The translations under genes and the position numbers were made by a program. From Desulfacinum infernum DSM 9756 (lineage in GTDB: Bacteria; Desulfobacterota; Syntrophobacteria; Syntrophobacterales; DSM-9756), in contig NZ_FQVB01000014.1 in the NCBI RefSeq assembly GCF_900129305.1, positions 43,642 through 107,641 on the forward strand: a stretch of DNA of 64,000 nucleotides, read 5' to 3'. The notes under the pieces were generated by a model. That model saw nothing but the letters and a program-made list of their open reading frames with translations, was not told the origin of the DNA and did not search any database. This document shows positions 1-9,550 of the stretch, piece by piece. Positions within the stretch are counted from its first letter, which is position 1. The number at the start of each line of letters is the position of its first letter.

Positions 1-3000
1 GCGCCGCTCGGCGGTGATGGGGTCGATGTTGTTTTCACCGAAGTCCGCAAGAACCTTTCTCACTTGGTTCCAATGTCTGCGGGCTTTGTCGAGATCGGAA
101 AGGCCCTTGCTCGAAGTGGGCCTCACCTTGTCCAGGATGGGATCGAGCTTTGTTTTCATGTCCTTGGCCGCGCCGCGGGCGATCTCCTGCAGCTTTTCCA
201 TGCGGCTCAGATCGGGATCCCCCTGCATGTGCCACGATTTGTAGCGGGTGACGTCGGCGGCCTGCTGCCCCCAGATCCTGGAGACTTTGGACTTATCCTT
301 TTCCAGCCACTGCAGATCCTTGTAGCTTTCGGCGTGGCCGCTGGTGGTCACGGTTTCCCATGCCTGCTTTGCGCTCCGGCCGGTGGAGGCCTCATAGGCC
401 TCTTCCCAGGCCCTCTGGGCGTCTTGCTGCCATTGGTGGACCTTGGCGGGCTTGCCGTCGCGGGTGAGAGACTGCACCATCTGCTCGTCGAGTCCGATAT
501 CGAAGTCCATGCCCACGGAACCGGCGCTGGAGGAGTTGCGCATTTCCTTGAGGGGCTGCTGATTCCAGCCCCTGGCCCGCATATTTTCATGGAACCGCGC
601 CTCCACGTCGGCATGAACGGCTCGCAGGTGGGCGTTGTAGGCCCTCTGGGAAAGGGGATCTCCCTTGTATTTCAGGAAGTTTTTGGCGTGGGGGTTGCCG
701 TTGATGGCCGCGACCTTCTCACGCACCTCGGCTTGAAGGCGCAGGATCTCCTCCGCAGAGGCCCCGGAGGAGCCGGCCTGGGAGAGGCGTTTTTGCGCCT
801 GCCGGAAATCCTCCACCAGATTCTCGCCCTGCTTTCGGGCCCTCTGGAATTGTTCGAGAGCCCGCTGATCCGCAGATTTGGGCAGCTTCACCGCCGGTGC
901 TTCCGGAACGCTTCCGCTCTTGGTGGTCTTCACGTCCGGTCCGTCCACGGTTTGCAGGGGCTTTTTCCCTGTGGGGACATCCGGTCCGTCCGGGCCGGTT
1001 TTCGGCTTTCCGAGGACCTTGCCCATGCCGTATTCCAGGCCCTTGGAAAGGGCAAAGGAAACGGCACCCCGCTTGAGCGCCTCCTCCAGACCTCCTTCCT
1101 GATAGCCGCGCATGGCCTCGGCCGCGGCCCCTGCCGTGGGGCCGAACAGCGCGGCGGTGCGCAGGACCGCCTCCGTAGGACCTCCCTCAATGTACCCGGT
1201 GGCGGCCTGGTAGGCGGCATCCACATATTGGCCGCCGAAAAGGGAGGCAACCATCATGCCGGTGTCCGCAGCGCTCTTGATGTTCTGGGAGGCTTCCAGG
1301 CCCAGGTTGGCATAGGCGGCCTCTTCGTCGCTCTGGGCCTGGATGGCCAGGAAGTGCCCTTCTACTTTCTTGCCTAGGGCGTCGGCGATGCGTTTCACGG
1401 CCGTCTGATCCATGTTCAGGCGCACGTCCGGTGTCAGCTGGCGTTCCACGAAGGCGCGGGCCTCCCGTCCCTCCTCCCCCGGCAGCATGCCGGCCAGCTT
1501 GAACAGGGCATCGCTGGATCGCTGAAAATGCTCCATGCGCTGCTGGCTCTTGCGGATATTGGCGACGAATCCCGCATGGGCATAGTCGTCGAAGGGGGAG
1601 CGGGAATGGACGAGTTCCCCGGTCTCGATGGAGGCCACCAGGTCCTTCTCGCTTTGCAGGTCGGCCATGGCCCCTACGATGCGGAATTCCAGCTGCGCCC
1701 TGCGCTCGGGATCCGTTTCCTTGGCCAGCTCCGCCCGGTCCCGCTCCAGGTTGCGCTGGATGATGATCATGTTTTGCTTGTGGAACTCGATGCGCTCCAG
1801 TTTCGCGCGGCGTTCCGCCTCTTCGGCCTGGGAAGCCCCCTTGGCATCGGCGGCGCCCTCCTCTTCTTTAGGCTGTGTTCCCTGCCTCGCCGTCTGGGCA
1901 AGCGCGGGTTGTTCCTTTTGCGGAGCCTGCGGACCGAGCGTACTTGCAAACAAGGCGGAGAATCTTTTTCGATCTTGGGCCAGCGTGGTCTTTTCAGAAA
2001 AAGGGCGTTCCTTGAGCCACTGGCGGGCGGCCTGAATGAAGATCGGGGTCCACTGGTTGTGGCGGCGGACGTCGTTGAGCTCTGACAGGGAAGCTTTTTC
2101 TGCCAAACTCAGTCCCACTTCCGCTCCCATGCGGGCTGCGACCTGCTTGTGCGTATCCTCTATGGTTTCGGTGGGAGCGAGCTTGGTGTCTTCCAGCTCC
2201 GCTCGCCGGGCGTCCAGCTTGCGGCGCATCTTTTCATAGGCCGCCTCCACCGTGTCCAGGGCCACGGGCGGCGGGTACTCCACGCGGTCTTCTCCCTCCT
2301 CGAGCTTCTCGGCATTGATGCGGAAGACGCTGGTTTCGTCCCCATCCTTGACTTCGTAGGTATGGCTCAGTCTGGTTTCTTCAAAATATGGAGCCAGAGC
2401 GGGTATATACGGCGAATCGCCGGGGTTCATGCCGAAGATCCCGATGAAGGGGTCTTCCTTATCCTCATTGTCGTTGGCGTCCAGATAAAGCGCACGATAG
2501 GTGGGATTTTGCGGATCTCCCACGGCGTACACCACGAAGAGGAGCGGAATCCCCTTGATGCCTTCGATCCATCCGTCTGTGTCCCCCTCCCCGGAACCAA
2601 ACCAGACGCCCTCCAGCGGGGCCTTTTGGGCAAAAAGACTGGCGATGGTCTCCACCGCGGATTTGTGGCGCGCTCGCGCCTCTTCCTTGGCCTCGACGGG
2701 ATCCGGCGGCTGCCCCAGGGCCTCCATGGCCTGAGCGAGCTGCCGTGCGCGGGCCTCCAGCGAGACGAGATAGTCCTTGAGCATATTGGCCTGGGCCAAG
2801 GCGGACGCCGCCCCTTCCTCGCTGTCGTAGGCCGCGGCGAACTGCGCTTCCGTCCATGCCTCGTCGAAGGCTGCGGAGGTGGAGGCGATGGCGCCTCGAA
2901 TATTCAGAAATTCCGCCAGGATGGGCGTGGCTGTCCGGAAGTATTCGAGGATCTCTTGCGAAGGGAAGTCATAGTAGGATGCCCACCGCTTTTCGAATTG

Positions 3001-3636
3001 CGCAGCCTGGGCTTCGCTCATCTCCCCCATGAGGATGCGGGTGGCTTCCTTGGCCGTGGTGATCATGCCGGCGTACTGCGTGCTGCCCAGTTCCACCATG
3101 GGAAGCGCTGGAGGCAGAGGCATGGGCGACAGGGGCTGGAGCGCGGAGAGGCCGGAGTCGGCACTGTCTGCCGGTGCCTGTGTGGATGGAGCCGCAGCGG
3201 GCGGATTCTCGGCACCGGAAGCCCCTTGGCGGACCTCGTTCATGGCATCGGCGACCTGGCTGAGGGCCTGGACTTCGGCCGGGCTGAGGGCCGCCTTGTG
3301 TTCCTGAAGGATGGTGGACAGCTGCTCGGGGGTCGCCCCCAGCACATCGATGCCTTTGGCGCGAAGACCGGCCAAGGGGCCCATGGCGGTCGCCGGAAGG
3401 CGACCGTAGCCGATCAGGGCGCGGACCGTCAGGGCGTTCTTTTGCGCAAGGTCGCGCAAAGCCTCGCGGGCCTTGGCGTCCGCAACTGTCTGCGCCGCGG
3501 AATCGGAAACCGCCTGGCGCGGACCGGACGCCGTTTGGGCGCCCGCCGGCATGGAAGCCAGAAGGAGCGCCGGAAAGGCCAAAATCAGAAAAGACCGGAA
3601 GAGAGCAAGGCGGTGCCGGCGGGACACGGTCGTCAT
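1..3636 (-). CDS. Giant secreted coiled-coil protein, partial (C-terminus outside window)
   Basis: The frame starting at the ATG at 3636 stays open to base 1, giving 1212 residues without a stop. An AAGGA ribosome site lies 6 bases upstream. Residues 1-35 are a typical Sec signal peptide (Arg-rich start, hydrophobic core, PAGA-Q cleavage region), so the product is exported. The middle is Ala/Glu/Gln/Arg-rich and probably coiled coil, followed by a Gly/Ala-rich segment near residues 790-870 and, near residue 1030, a stretch AGSVGMDFDIGLDE whose spaced acidic residues recall nucleotidyltransferase-type or toxin-type domains. I do not recognise the family and assign no function. It follows purA on the same strand, but a terminator separates them. 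Confidence 0.75.
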   Translation of the reverse strand, partial: MTTVSRRHRLALFRSFLILAFPALLLASMPAGAQTASGPRQAVSDSAAQTVADAKAREALRDLAQKNALTVRALIGYGRLPATAMGPLAGLRAKGIDVLGATPEQLSTILQEHKAALSPAEVQALSQVADAMNEVRQGASGAENPPAAAPSTQAPADSADSGLSALQPLSPMPLPPALPMVELGSTQYAGMITTAKEATRILMGEMSEAQAAQFEKRWASYYDFPSQEILEYFRTATPILAEFLNIRGAIASTSAAFDEAWTEAQFAAAYDSEEGAASALAQANMLKDYLVSLEARARQLAQAMEALGQPPDPVEAKEEARARHKSAVETIASLFAQKAPLEGVWFGSGEGDTDGWIEGIKGIPLLFVVYAVGDPQNPTYRALYLDANDNEDKEDPFIGIFGMNPGDSPYIPALAPYFEETRLSHTYEVKDGDETSVFRINAEKLEEGEDRVEYPPPVALDTVEAAYEKMRRKLDARRAELEDTKLAPTETIEDTHKQVAARMGAEVGLSLAEKASLSELNDVRRHNQWTPIFIQAARQWLKERPFSEKTTLAQDRKRFSALFASTLGPQAPQKEQPALAQTARQGTQPKEEEGAADAKGASQAEEAERRAKLERIEFHKQNMIIIQRNLERDRAELAKETDPERRAQLEFRIVGAMADLQSEKDLVASIETGELVHSRSPFDDYAHAGFVANIRKSQQRMEHFQRSSDALFKLAGMLPGEEGREARAFVERQLTPDVRLNMDQTAVKRIADALGKKVEGHFLAIQAQSDEEAAYANLGLEASQNIKSAADTGMMVASLFGGQYVDAAYQAATGYIEGGPTEAVLRTAALFGPTAGAAAEAMRGYQEGGLEEALKRGAVSFALSKGLEYGMGKVLGKPKTGPDGPDVPTGKKPLQTVDGPDVKTTKSGSVPEAPAVKLPKSADQRALEQFQRARKQGENLVEDFRQAQKRLSQAGSSGASAEEILRLQAEVREKVAAINGNPHAKNFLKYKGDPLSQRAYNAHLRAVHADVEARFHENMRARGWNQQPLKEMRNSSSAGSVGMDFDIGLDEQMVQSLTRDGKPAKVHQWQQDAQRAWEEAYEASTGRSAKQAWETVTTSGHAESYKDLQWLEKDKSKVSRIWGQQAADVTRYKSWHMQGDPDLSRMEKLQEIARGAAKDMKTKLDPILDKVRPTSSKGLSDLDKARRHWNQVRKVLADFGENNIDPITAERR

Positions 3637-3733
3637 GGGAATCCTTTCCAAAGGTTTTTGGTTTTTTGGATAGGTTTAGACCAGCTTTCCCGCGGGAGCA
3701 AACGGAATGTCCACCGGCGGACCGGAGGGGATC

Positions 3734-3764
3734 AAAAAAGCCGCAGGGGGGGTTCCCGTGCGGC
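3734..3764 (-). terminator. Intrinsic terminator of purA
   Basis: Read on the minus strand, a GCCGCA/TGCGGC stem with a G/C-rich interior (3740-3764) is followed directly by six T (complement of 3734-3739). It lies 90 bases past the purA stop and before the giant secreted protein gene, so it should insulate the two. Confidence 0.75.
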
Positions 3765-3853
3765 TCTTTGCTTTGTCGGCGTGATTTTCAGCGGCGTCCT
3801 TTGCGCCCAGCGGGCGAGGCGGCCCTTGCGGGGCGCTCCGGGCGTCTCATGGG

Positions 3854-5146
3854 TCAGGAGAAGGGATTGGACAGGACGATGGTCTCTTCCCGGCCGGGGC
3901 CGACGGAGACGATGCTCAAGGGCACCCCGACGAACTCTTCCAGGGCCTTGAGATAATTCTTCGTATTTCGGGGAAGGTCCTGGAACCGGCGCACGCCCCG
4001 GATGTCTTCCTCCCAGCCGGGAAATTCCTCGTAGACGGGTTCGCAGCGCTCCATGAGCTCGATTTCCCGGGGCAGGCCGTCGAGCTCCCGGCCGTCGCAC
4101 CGGTAGCCCACGGCCACCTTGAGCGTGGGAAGACCGGTGAGCACGTCCAGCTTGGTGATGGCCAGGCTGGTCAGGCCGTTCAGACGGGCGGAGTCCTTGA
4201 CCACGCACAGGTCGAGCCAGCCGCACCGGCGAGGCCTTCCGGTGGTGGACCCGAACTCGCCGCCGCATTCCCGGATCCGCTCTCCCGTGGGGTCGGTGAG
4301 TTCCGTGGGGAAGGGGCCCTCGCCCACCCGGGTGGTGTAAGCCTTGAGGATCCCCAGCACCTGGTCGATCTTGGTGGGGCCGATTCCGGCGCCGCAGCAG
4401 GCGCCGCCCGCCACCGTGTTGGACGACGTGACGAAGGGATACGTTCCGTGGTCGATATCCAGGTGCGTTCCCTGGGCTCCTTCGAAAAGCACGTTCTCGC
4501 CGCGTTCCAGGGCGCGCTGCAGACGCACGGACACATCGCCCACAAAAGGAGCCAGTTTGCGGCCGTATTCCAGGTACTCGTCGGCCACCGCGTTCGTATC
4601 CAGGGGCTCCCGGCCGAAGTAGTGCTGGAACATGAAATTCTTTTCCTCGAGCACGCCTTCCAGCCGCTGTCGAAACACCTTCTCATCCAGCAGGTGATGG
4701 ATTCGAATGCCGGAACGGGCCGCCTTATCCTCGTAGCACGGCCCGATACCGCGCCCCGTGGTGCCGATCTTGGACGCTCCCTTCTTCACTTCGCGGGCCG
4801 CGTCCAGGAGCCGATGGTAGGGCATGATCACATGGGCGTATTGGCTCAGCACCAGCTGCTCGGGAGTCACGTCCACGCCGAATTCCTTGAGGCGCCCCAG
4901 CTCATGGAGGAGCACTCCGGGATCCACCACCACCCCGTTTCCTATCATGCACACCTTGTCCCGGTGCAGGATGCCCGAAGGCGTCAGGTGGAGGATGATC
5001 TTTCTTCCGCCCACCACCAGCGTGTGACCGGCGTTGTTGCCCCCTTGAAAGCGAACCACGCAGTGGGCGTCCCCGGTGAGCAGGTCCACCACCTTGCCCT
5101 TTCCTTCATCGCCCCACTGCACTCCTACGACAATCACGGTAGCCAT
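3854..5146 (-). CDS. purA: Adenylosuccinate synthetase
   Basis: Catalyses the GTP-dependent joining of IMP and aspartate to adenylosuccinate, the first committed step of AMP synthesis, in the cytosol. The 430 residues match the usual family length. The N-terminus VQWGDEGKGK (residues 9-18) is the family P-loop, with the catalytic Asp in GDEGKGK, and GGNNAGHT near residue 40 carries the catalytic His. Further family signatures such as TTGRGIGP and EGAQGTHLDIDHGTYP are intact. Monocistronic here: it has its own terminator downstream, and htpX upstream ends in another. Confidence 0.97.
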   Translation of the reverse strand: MATVIVVGVQWGDEGKGKVVDLLTGDAHCVVRFQGGNNAGHTLVVGGRKIILHLTPSGILHRDKVCMIGNGVVVDPGVLLHELGRLKEFGVDVTPEQLVLSQYAHVIMPYHRLLDAAREVKKGASKIGTTGRGIGPCYEDKAARSGIRIHHLLDEKVFRQRLEGVLEEKNFMFQHYFGREPLDTNAVADEYLEYGRKLAPFVGDVSVRLQRALERGENVLFEGAQGTHLDIDHGTYPFVTSSNTVAGGACCGAGIGPTKIDQVLGILKAYTTRVGEGPFPTELTDPTGERIRECGGEFGSTTGRPRRCGWLDLCVVKDSARLNGLTSLAITKLDVLTGLPTLKVAVGYRCDGRELDGLPREIELMERCEPVYEEFPGWEEDIRGVRRFQDLPRNTKNYLKALEEFVGVPLSIVSVGPGREETIVLSNPFS

Positions 5147-5254
5147 TGTTTCATCCTTGTTTTCTTATCACCGGACCCCTGGTGAATGATGTGAAAGGGC
5201 GCACATGAGGCCCAACGGCCACCTTTAATGAAAAAAGGAAGGCCTGTCAAAAGC

Positions 5255-5280
5255 AAAAAGGCACGGCCTGAGCCGTGCCT
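5255..5280 (-). terminator. Intrinsic terminator of htpX
   Basis: A perfect 9-bp inverted repeat (AGGCACGGC / GCCGTGCCT, 5259-5280) with a 4-base loop is followed on the minus strand by TTTTTGCTTTT. It sits 33 bases past the htpX stop. Confidence 0.85.
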
Positions 5281-5312
5281 CGAATGGGTGCCTCTCGCCG
5301 TCGCCCGGATAA

Positions 5313-6170
5313 TCAGTAGGCGAAGGAGCGAAGCCTGCGGATCCGCTCCTCGATGGGCGGATGGGTGCTGAACAGGTTCACCAGGCTCCTTCCCGACAAG
5401 GGATTGACGATGAACATGTGGGCCGTGGCCGGCTTGGCCTCCACCATGGGGATTCTCTCGGACGCCACCGCCAGTTTTTCCAGGGCGCTGGCCAAGGACT
5501 CGGGATGTCCGGCGATGCGGGCTCCCGTCTCGTCCGCCAGGTACTCCCGGGATCGGGAAATGGCCATCTGGATCAGCATGGCCGCAATGGGCGCCACGAT
5601 GGCCAGAACCAGGGTTCCGAAGAGGCCTCCGGCCCCTTCCCCCTCTTCATCGTTTCCGCGAAAGCCGCCGAAGATGGCGGTCCAGCGGGCCATGTCCGCC
5701 AGGAACATCACCGCCCCCGCCATGGCGGCGGCAATGGTTCCGATGAGGATATCCCGGTTCTTGATATGAGCCAGCTCGTGGGCCAGAACGCCGCGGACCT
5801 CATGGGCCGAAAGGAGCCGCAAAAGGCCCTCCGTCACCGCCACCACCGCGTGTTCCGGGTTTCGACCCGTGGCAAAAGCGTTGGGGGTTTCGCTGGGAAT
5901 GATATAGACCCGGGGCATGGGGAGTCCGGCGCTGGCCGCCAGCTCCCGCACCATGTTGTAGAGTTCGGGCGCCTCCCGCTCGTCCACCGGTTGAGCCCGA
6001 TACATGGCCAGCACGATTTTGTCCGAAAACCAGTAGGTCCCAAAGTTCATCACGACGGCGAACACCAAGGCGATCGCCATCCCTTGCGGGCCGCCCAGAA
6101 GCCTTCCGATCCCGACGATCAGGACCGTCAAGGCCGCCAAAAGCAGGGTGGTCCGGAATCGGTTTCCCAT
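5313..6170 (-). CDS. htpX: Membrane zinc protease HtpX (M48)
   Basis: Membrane-bound zinc metalloprotease that degrades misfolded membrane proteins. From the ATG at 6170 the protein is 285 residues, the usual HtpX length; AGGAGG lies 10 bases upstream, whereas a longer frame to 6245 lacks support. Two N-terminal hydrophobic helices (about 7-25 and 30-48) precede the zinc motif HELAH at residues 131-135, with a further pair of membrane segments at about 145-165 and 185-210 and a downstream SREYLADE Glu ligand. It lies next to a small heat-shock gene on the same strand with a 143-base gap, so the two form a protein-quality cluster, perhaps co-transcribed. Confidence 0.95.
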   Translation of the reverse strand: MGNRFRTTLLLAALTVLIVGIGRLLGGPQGMAIALVFAVVMNFGTYWFSDKIVLAMYRAQPVDEREAPELYNMVRELAASAGLPMPRVYIIPSETPNAFATGRNPEHAVVAVTEGLLRLLSAHEVRGVLAHELAHIKNRDILIGTIAAAMAGAVMFLADMARWTAIFGGFRGNDEEGEGAGGLFGTLVLAIVAPIAAMLIQMAISRSREYLADETGARIAGHPESLASALEKLAVASERIPMVEAKPATAHMFIVNPLSGRSLVNLFSTHPPIEERIRRLRSFAY

Positions 6171-6313
6171 CGTCTTTAAGCCTCCTCTGACAAGTGTTGT
6201 TTGAGGGTTTTCTGAAACCGCCCCGAGCGCCGGCCGGGCCGGCACGGAGCTCGCCTTTTCCGTGCTCCTATGTCTTCAGATATTCGGACGTGTCAAGGAA
6301 AATCGGGGGATGC

Positions 6314-6775
6314 TCAGAGATCGGACCGCACCACGATCTTTCTGGAATCCACTTCCTTCTTGGGAACGCGGATCGTGAGCACCCCGTCGCGGAACTCGGC
6401 CGAGACCCGGTCTTGTGCCGCCTCCTTGGGCATCACGAGCCTCCTCTGAAAGGGCCCGCAGGAGCGTTCCCGGAGGACCGCCTTCATGCCCGCCGGTTCT
6501 CGCAGAGAACTTGTTCCTCGGACGAAAATTTCTCCTTCCGCCGCCTCCACCAGAAGGTCCTTTTCCGAAACCCCGGGAAGATCCACCACGGCGATCCACG
6601 TGCGCTCGTCCTCGTACACATCCACGGCGGGCTCCCATGGACGGGCCTTTCCTTCGCCTTCGTCAGGCTCCGGGCCGCGTCGGGCCGCCTCCAGGCAGCT
6701 GCGGTAGAGCGCATCCATGCGCTTTTTCATGTGAAGGATCTCGTCCACCACGTTTGCAGCCGGGGCTACCACCAT
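6314..6775 (-). CDS. Small heat-shock protein, Hsp20/alpha-crystallin family
   Basis: ATP-independent holdase chaperone of 153 residues. The alpha-crystallin domain occupies about residues 45-145: it opens with WEPAVDVYEDERTW, contains the VDLPGVSEKDL strand typical of bacterial Hsp20 and ends with GVLTIRVPKKE, which carries the conserved G-x-L plus I-x-V. The N-terminal arm is short, and no C-terminal I-x-I anchor is obvious beyond IVV. A GGGAG ribosome site precedes the ATG. A sigma70-like promoter is visible upstream. Confidence 0.93.
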   Translation of the reverse strand: MVVAPAANVVDEILHMKKRMDALYRSCLEAARRGPEPDEGEGKARPWEPAVDVYEDERTWIAVVDLPGVSEKDLLVEAAEGEIFVRGTSSLREPAGMKAVLRERSCGPFQRRLVMPKEAAQDRVSAEFRDGVLTIRVPKKEVDSRKIVVRSDL

Positions 6776-6858
6776 TTCACTCCCTTGTTTCTCTCCTTGT
6801 GTTGAATCCGAATCGCGGCTTGCGCCGATCCACCACGCAGGATTTAAGAGCCACTGAA

Positions 6859-6887
6859 AAATTAAGATGAGGCCTTGCCACCGTCAA
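6859..6887 (-). promoter_or_regulatory. Probable promoter of the hsp20 gene
   Basis: On the minus strand TTGACG (complement of 6882-6887) and TAATTT (complement of 6859-6864) are separated by exactly 17 bases, about 85 bases upstream of the hsp20 start codon. Matches the sigma70 consensus at most positions. No CIRCE element was seen. Confidence 0.5.
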
Positions 6888-6983
6888 GATCGGCATGAAG
6901 CCGCTTTTTCCCGCCCGCCCCCTGACAAGCGGAGCCATCGTACTTATGCATGAAAGAAAACGGTGAGATCTCAGGAGGCGGCC

Positions 6984-7853
6984 ATGGACCAACAGAGACG
7001 CCGGATGATCCAAAACAGGATCACCCCCATCGACCTTTTCAAACTAACTCCCAAGACCAATTGCGGCGAATGCGGCCGGCCCACCTGTCTCGCCTATGCC
7101 ACCCAGGCGGTGGTCGGCGAGATCCCCGTGAACTCCTGCCCCCATCTGGATTCGCAGGGCCTGGAAGGCCTGAAAAGCCGCCTGGATCGGCAGCTCGAAG
7201 CGGGCATCGGAAGAAAGAGGGAAAGCTTCGAAAAGACGTTGGAATTTTTGAGGAAGGAACTGGCCGGGTGGGACCTGGAAGCCCTGGCCCCGCGGCTGGG
7301 CGCCGAGGTGGAAAAGGATCCCGACACCGGGCAGGTGCGACTCACGCTCCCCTATCTGGACGATGTGGTCCAAATCTCCCCTTCCGATGTGGTCTCCCTG
7401 TCGGATCGCGAGATCAACCCCTGGGAAAAGATCTTTCTTTTCAACTACGTGATCGGAGGAGCCGTGGAACCTTCCGGCACCTGGGTGGGAATGGAAAGCC
7501 TTCCCAACTCCATCTCCAAGATCAAGAGCCTCCGGGCTCACTGCGAGGAACCGCTGGCCAAGGCTTTCGCGGCGGACCGCAACGCCCTGGTCCGGGCCGC
7601 CGCCCCCTGGTTCGTGGAGCTGGAGGCGGAAAACGGCGAAGCCGACTGGATGGGCGAGTGCCAAGTTCTTCCCAAGGTCCCCCTTCGCCTCTTGTGGTGG
7701 CCGGAAGATCCGGAAGACGGATTCCCGGCCCGGGTGAAGTTTCTTTTCGATGAAAGGGTGCTGGAAACCCTGGATCTGGAATCCCTCCTCTTTGCCTGCG
7801 AGCAGGTGACGGAACGACTCGCGGAAGGAAGGATGGAAGGATTAAAGGATTAG
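6984..7853 (+). CDS. Fe-S cluster protein with DUF3786 domain
   Basis: The 289-residue product starts with a 4Fe-4S domain: C27-x2-C30-x4-C35-x16-C52 (CGECGRPTC then NSC), the pattern found in the large subunit of the corrinoid Fe-S protein and in related electron carriers. The rest, about residues 85-280, is the DUF3786 domain seen mainly in anaerobes of the deltaproteobacterial and clostridial groups, of unknown function. The ATG at 6984 is chosen because AGGAGG lies 5 bases upstream; a start at 6963 lacks such a site. Cytosolic, no signal peptide. A role in electron transfer or corrinoid metabolism is only a guess. Its last residues are encoded by an 8-bp tandem repeat. Confidence 0.8.
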   Translation: MDQQRRRMIQNRITPIDLFKLTPKTNCGECGRPTCLAYATQAVVGEIPVNSCPHLDSQGLEGLKSRLDRQLEAGIGRKRESFEKTLEFLRKELAGWDLEALAPRLGAEVEKDPDTGQVRLTLPYLDDVVQISPSDVVSLSDREINPWEKIFLFNYVIGGAVEPSGTWVGMESLPNSISKIKSLRAHCEEPLAKAFAADRNALVRAAAPWFVELEAENGEADWMGECQVLPKVPLRLLWWPEDPEDGFPARVKFLFDERVLETLDLESLLFACEQVTERLAEGRMEGLKD

Positions 7854-7873
7854 AGGATTAGAGGATTAGAGGA
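7839..7873. repeat. 8-bp tandem repeat (GGATTAGA x3 plus one variant)
   Basis: Four consecutive 8-bp units, GGATTAAA then three GGATTAGA, cover the convergent ends of two genes. On the plus strand they give the last codons and stop of the DUF3786 gene, on the minus strand the last residues and stop of the neighbour. Confidence 0.85.
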
Positions 7874-8749
7874 CGGGTGAGTGGGGGTGGAAAGGAGGTG
7901 TCGGGCGTGGTTCACGGCCTCCTTTTCCAACGAGCGCAGGATCTGACGGGGCGCCTTGAAGCACCCCAGCCGAAGGCGGACGAAGTCGGCGAAGCTCTCC
8001 CGCGTCCCGGCCCGATGCACATGGACGGTGTCCCGTTGGTCGTTTTCGGGCCAACGGCGCCGAAGCCCCGATTCCAAAAGATCGGCCAGCCGGCCCATGG
8101 CCGCCTCCAGGCGGTCGTTTTCCGGCAGGTCCTGCAAAGGGCGGCCTTCCAGCAGCACTTCCGCGAGAAATCGATGGGCGCGGGGGCGGTACCGGGAATC
8201 GGTGAGGAAGGGATAGCGCCAGACCAGTTCGGTGGCGGACCAGCCCCGGACGGACGCAAGGGACGCCAGGGCGCCCAGAACTCGCTCGCCCCACAAGAGG
8301 ACGTGGAAAAGGGGGTTGGCCCGGGGGCTCGAGTAGAAAAAGGCGTTCAGACCGGCGGCCGGCTCCAGCCAGAATCGCTGCTCCCGGGGATCCAGTCGCG
8401 AAAAGACCCGGGACGCCAGGCACTGCTCCCGCGCGCACTTGGCCCGGTATCCCACGGCGTCCCGAAGATCCCGGCCGCCGTTTTGCGCGGGGTGGAGCAG
8501 GCAGCCGATCCGCCGGCCCTGCCCATCCAGATACCCCAGGGCCCAGCAGGAAAACCCCACGACGGGCCGCCACGGACGGGACCGCCGAAGAAGGGACTCC
8601 CGGTTGTCCCGAAATTCCCGTTTGAGACTTCCGACCCAGTCGAGAGGGTCGTAGCGGGCGGGTCGGATGGGAGGGCAGCACCCGAAACACGACCGCTCCT
8701 CATCCGGAGCACACAGGGACAAAATCCTAAGCGGGGAGTCTTTTTTCAT
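7850..8749 (-). CDS. Cys-rich protein of unknown function
   Basis: A 299-residue protein that I cannot assign. From the ATG at 8749 (GGAGAG upstream) it begins with a segment holding SCFGCCPP near residue 20, then SCWALGYLD and GCLLHP around residues 70-85, and GYRAKCAREQC near 110. Seven or more Cys in the first 115 residues suggest metal or Fe-S binding; the C-terminal half is Arg/Leu-rich and helical. No signal peptide is seen. The longer frame to 8827 reads into an interspersed repeat and is not credible. The gene is convergent with the DUF3786 gene, and the two overlap by four bases within a tandem repeat. Confidence 0.7.
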   Translation of the reverse strand: MKKDSPLRILSLCAPDEERSCFGCCPPIRPARYDPLDWVGSLKREFRDNRESLLRRSRPWRPVVGFSCWALGYLDGQGRRIGCLLHPAQNGGRDLRDAVGYRAKCAREQCLASRVFSRLDPREQRFWLEPAAGLNAFFYSSPRANPLFHVLLWGERVLGALASLASVRGWSATELVWRYPFLTDSRYRPRAHRFLAEVLLEGRPLQDLPENDRLEAAMGRLADLLESGLRRRWPENDQRDTVHVHRAGTRESFADFVRLRLGCFKAPRQILRSLEKEAVNHARHLLSTPTHPSSNPLIL

Positions 8750-8774
8750 CAGGTCTCTCCACCACCGCGCGCTC

Positions 8775-8834
8775 AGCGGGCGGGGATAAACCCCGCCCCT
8801 ACCCAAGAAGTGGAGCCGTTTCCGCAAGGGCGGG
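8775..8834. repeat. Interspersed palindromic repeat R1
   Basis: Contains the R1 core AGCGGGCGGGGATAAACC with its inverted partner CCCGCCCCTACCCAA, and a degenerate second arm (AAGGGCGGGCT). Family members recur at about 17.1, 32.2, 35.9, 48.1, 50.9, 59.0, 60.8 and 62.2 kb. Confidence 0.85.
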
Positions 8835-8941
8835 CTCTATGCCGGTCCGCTCGGCCATCCCGGATTGACTTGCCGGCATGGGTTTGTTAAGAGGCGGGCG
8901 GTGCTGCAAGGCACGAGTCCATGAACACGCGAGGTGAAGCC

Positions 8942-9193
8942 ATGCCGATCTACGAATTTCGATGCATCCGGTGCGATCATATCCAGGAAGTTCTCGTATC
9001 CAGCAGCAGCGCCCCCGTGGAAATGAAGTGCGAAAAGTGCCAGGGAGAAGAGCTGGAGCGGGTCCTGAGCCGGGTGAGCTACATGATGGGCGGATCGTCT
9101 TCTTCCGGTGGCGAAGGCGCCAAGGTCACCACCAAGAGCTGTTCCCCGGGCAGCAGTTGCGCCACCATCGAACTTCCCGGCCACACCCGCTGA
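8942..9193 (+). CDS. FmdB-family zinc ribbon protein
   Basis: An 83-residue protein opening with MPIYEFRCIRCDH, the signature of the FmdB family, named for a putative regulator of formamidase/acetamidase. Two CxxC knuckles (C8/C11 and the CEKC pair near residue 31) form a single zinc ribbon; the tail is Ser/Gly-rich with a few more Cys. The ATG at 8942 has GAGGTGA upstream; starting at 8921 adds residues not found in the family. The true role is unknown; the family name implies regulation but has little direct support. It stands alone between repeat-rich gaps. Confidence 0.88.
   Translation: MPIYEFRCIRCDHIQEVLVSSSSAPVEMKCEKCQGEELERVLSRVSYMMGGSSSSGGEGAKVTTKSCSPGSSCATIELPGHTR

Positions 9194-9550
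<357 letters not shown>

Noticed and set aside
2149..3951. 600-codon open frame on the plus strand opposite the giant secreted protein
   Set aside because: Low-complexity Gly/Arg/His-rich translation with no family features. The opposite strand has an uninterrupted frame with signal peptide and ribosome site; high GC makes antisense frames long.
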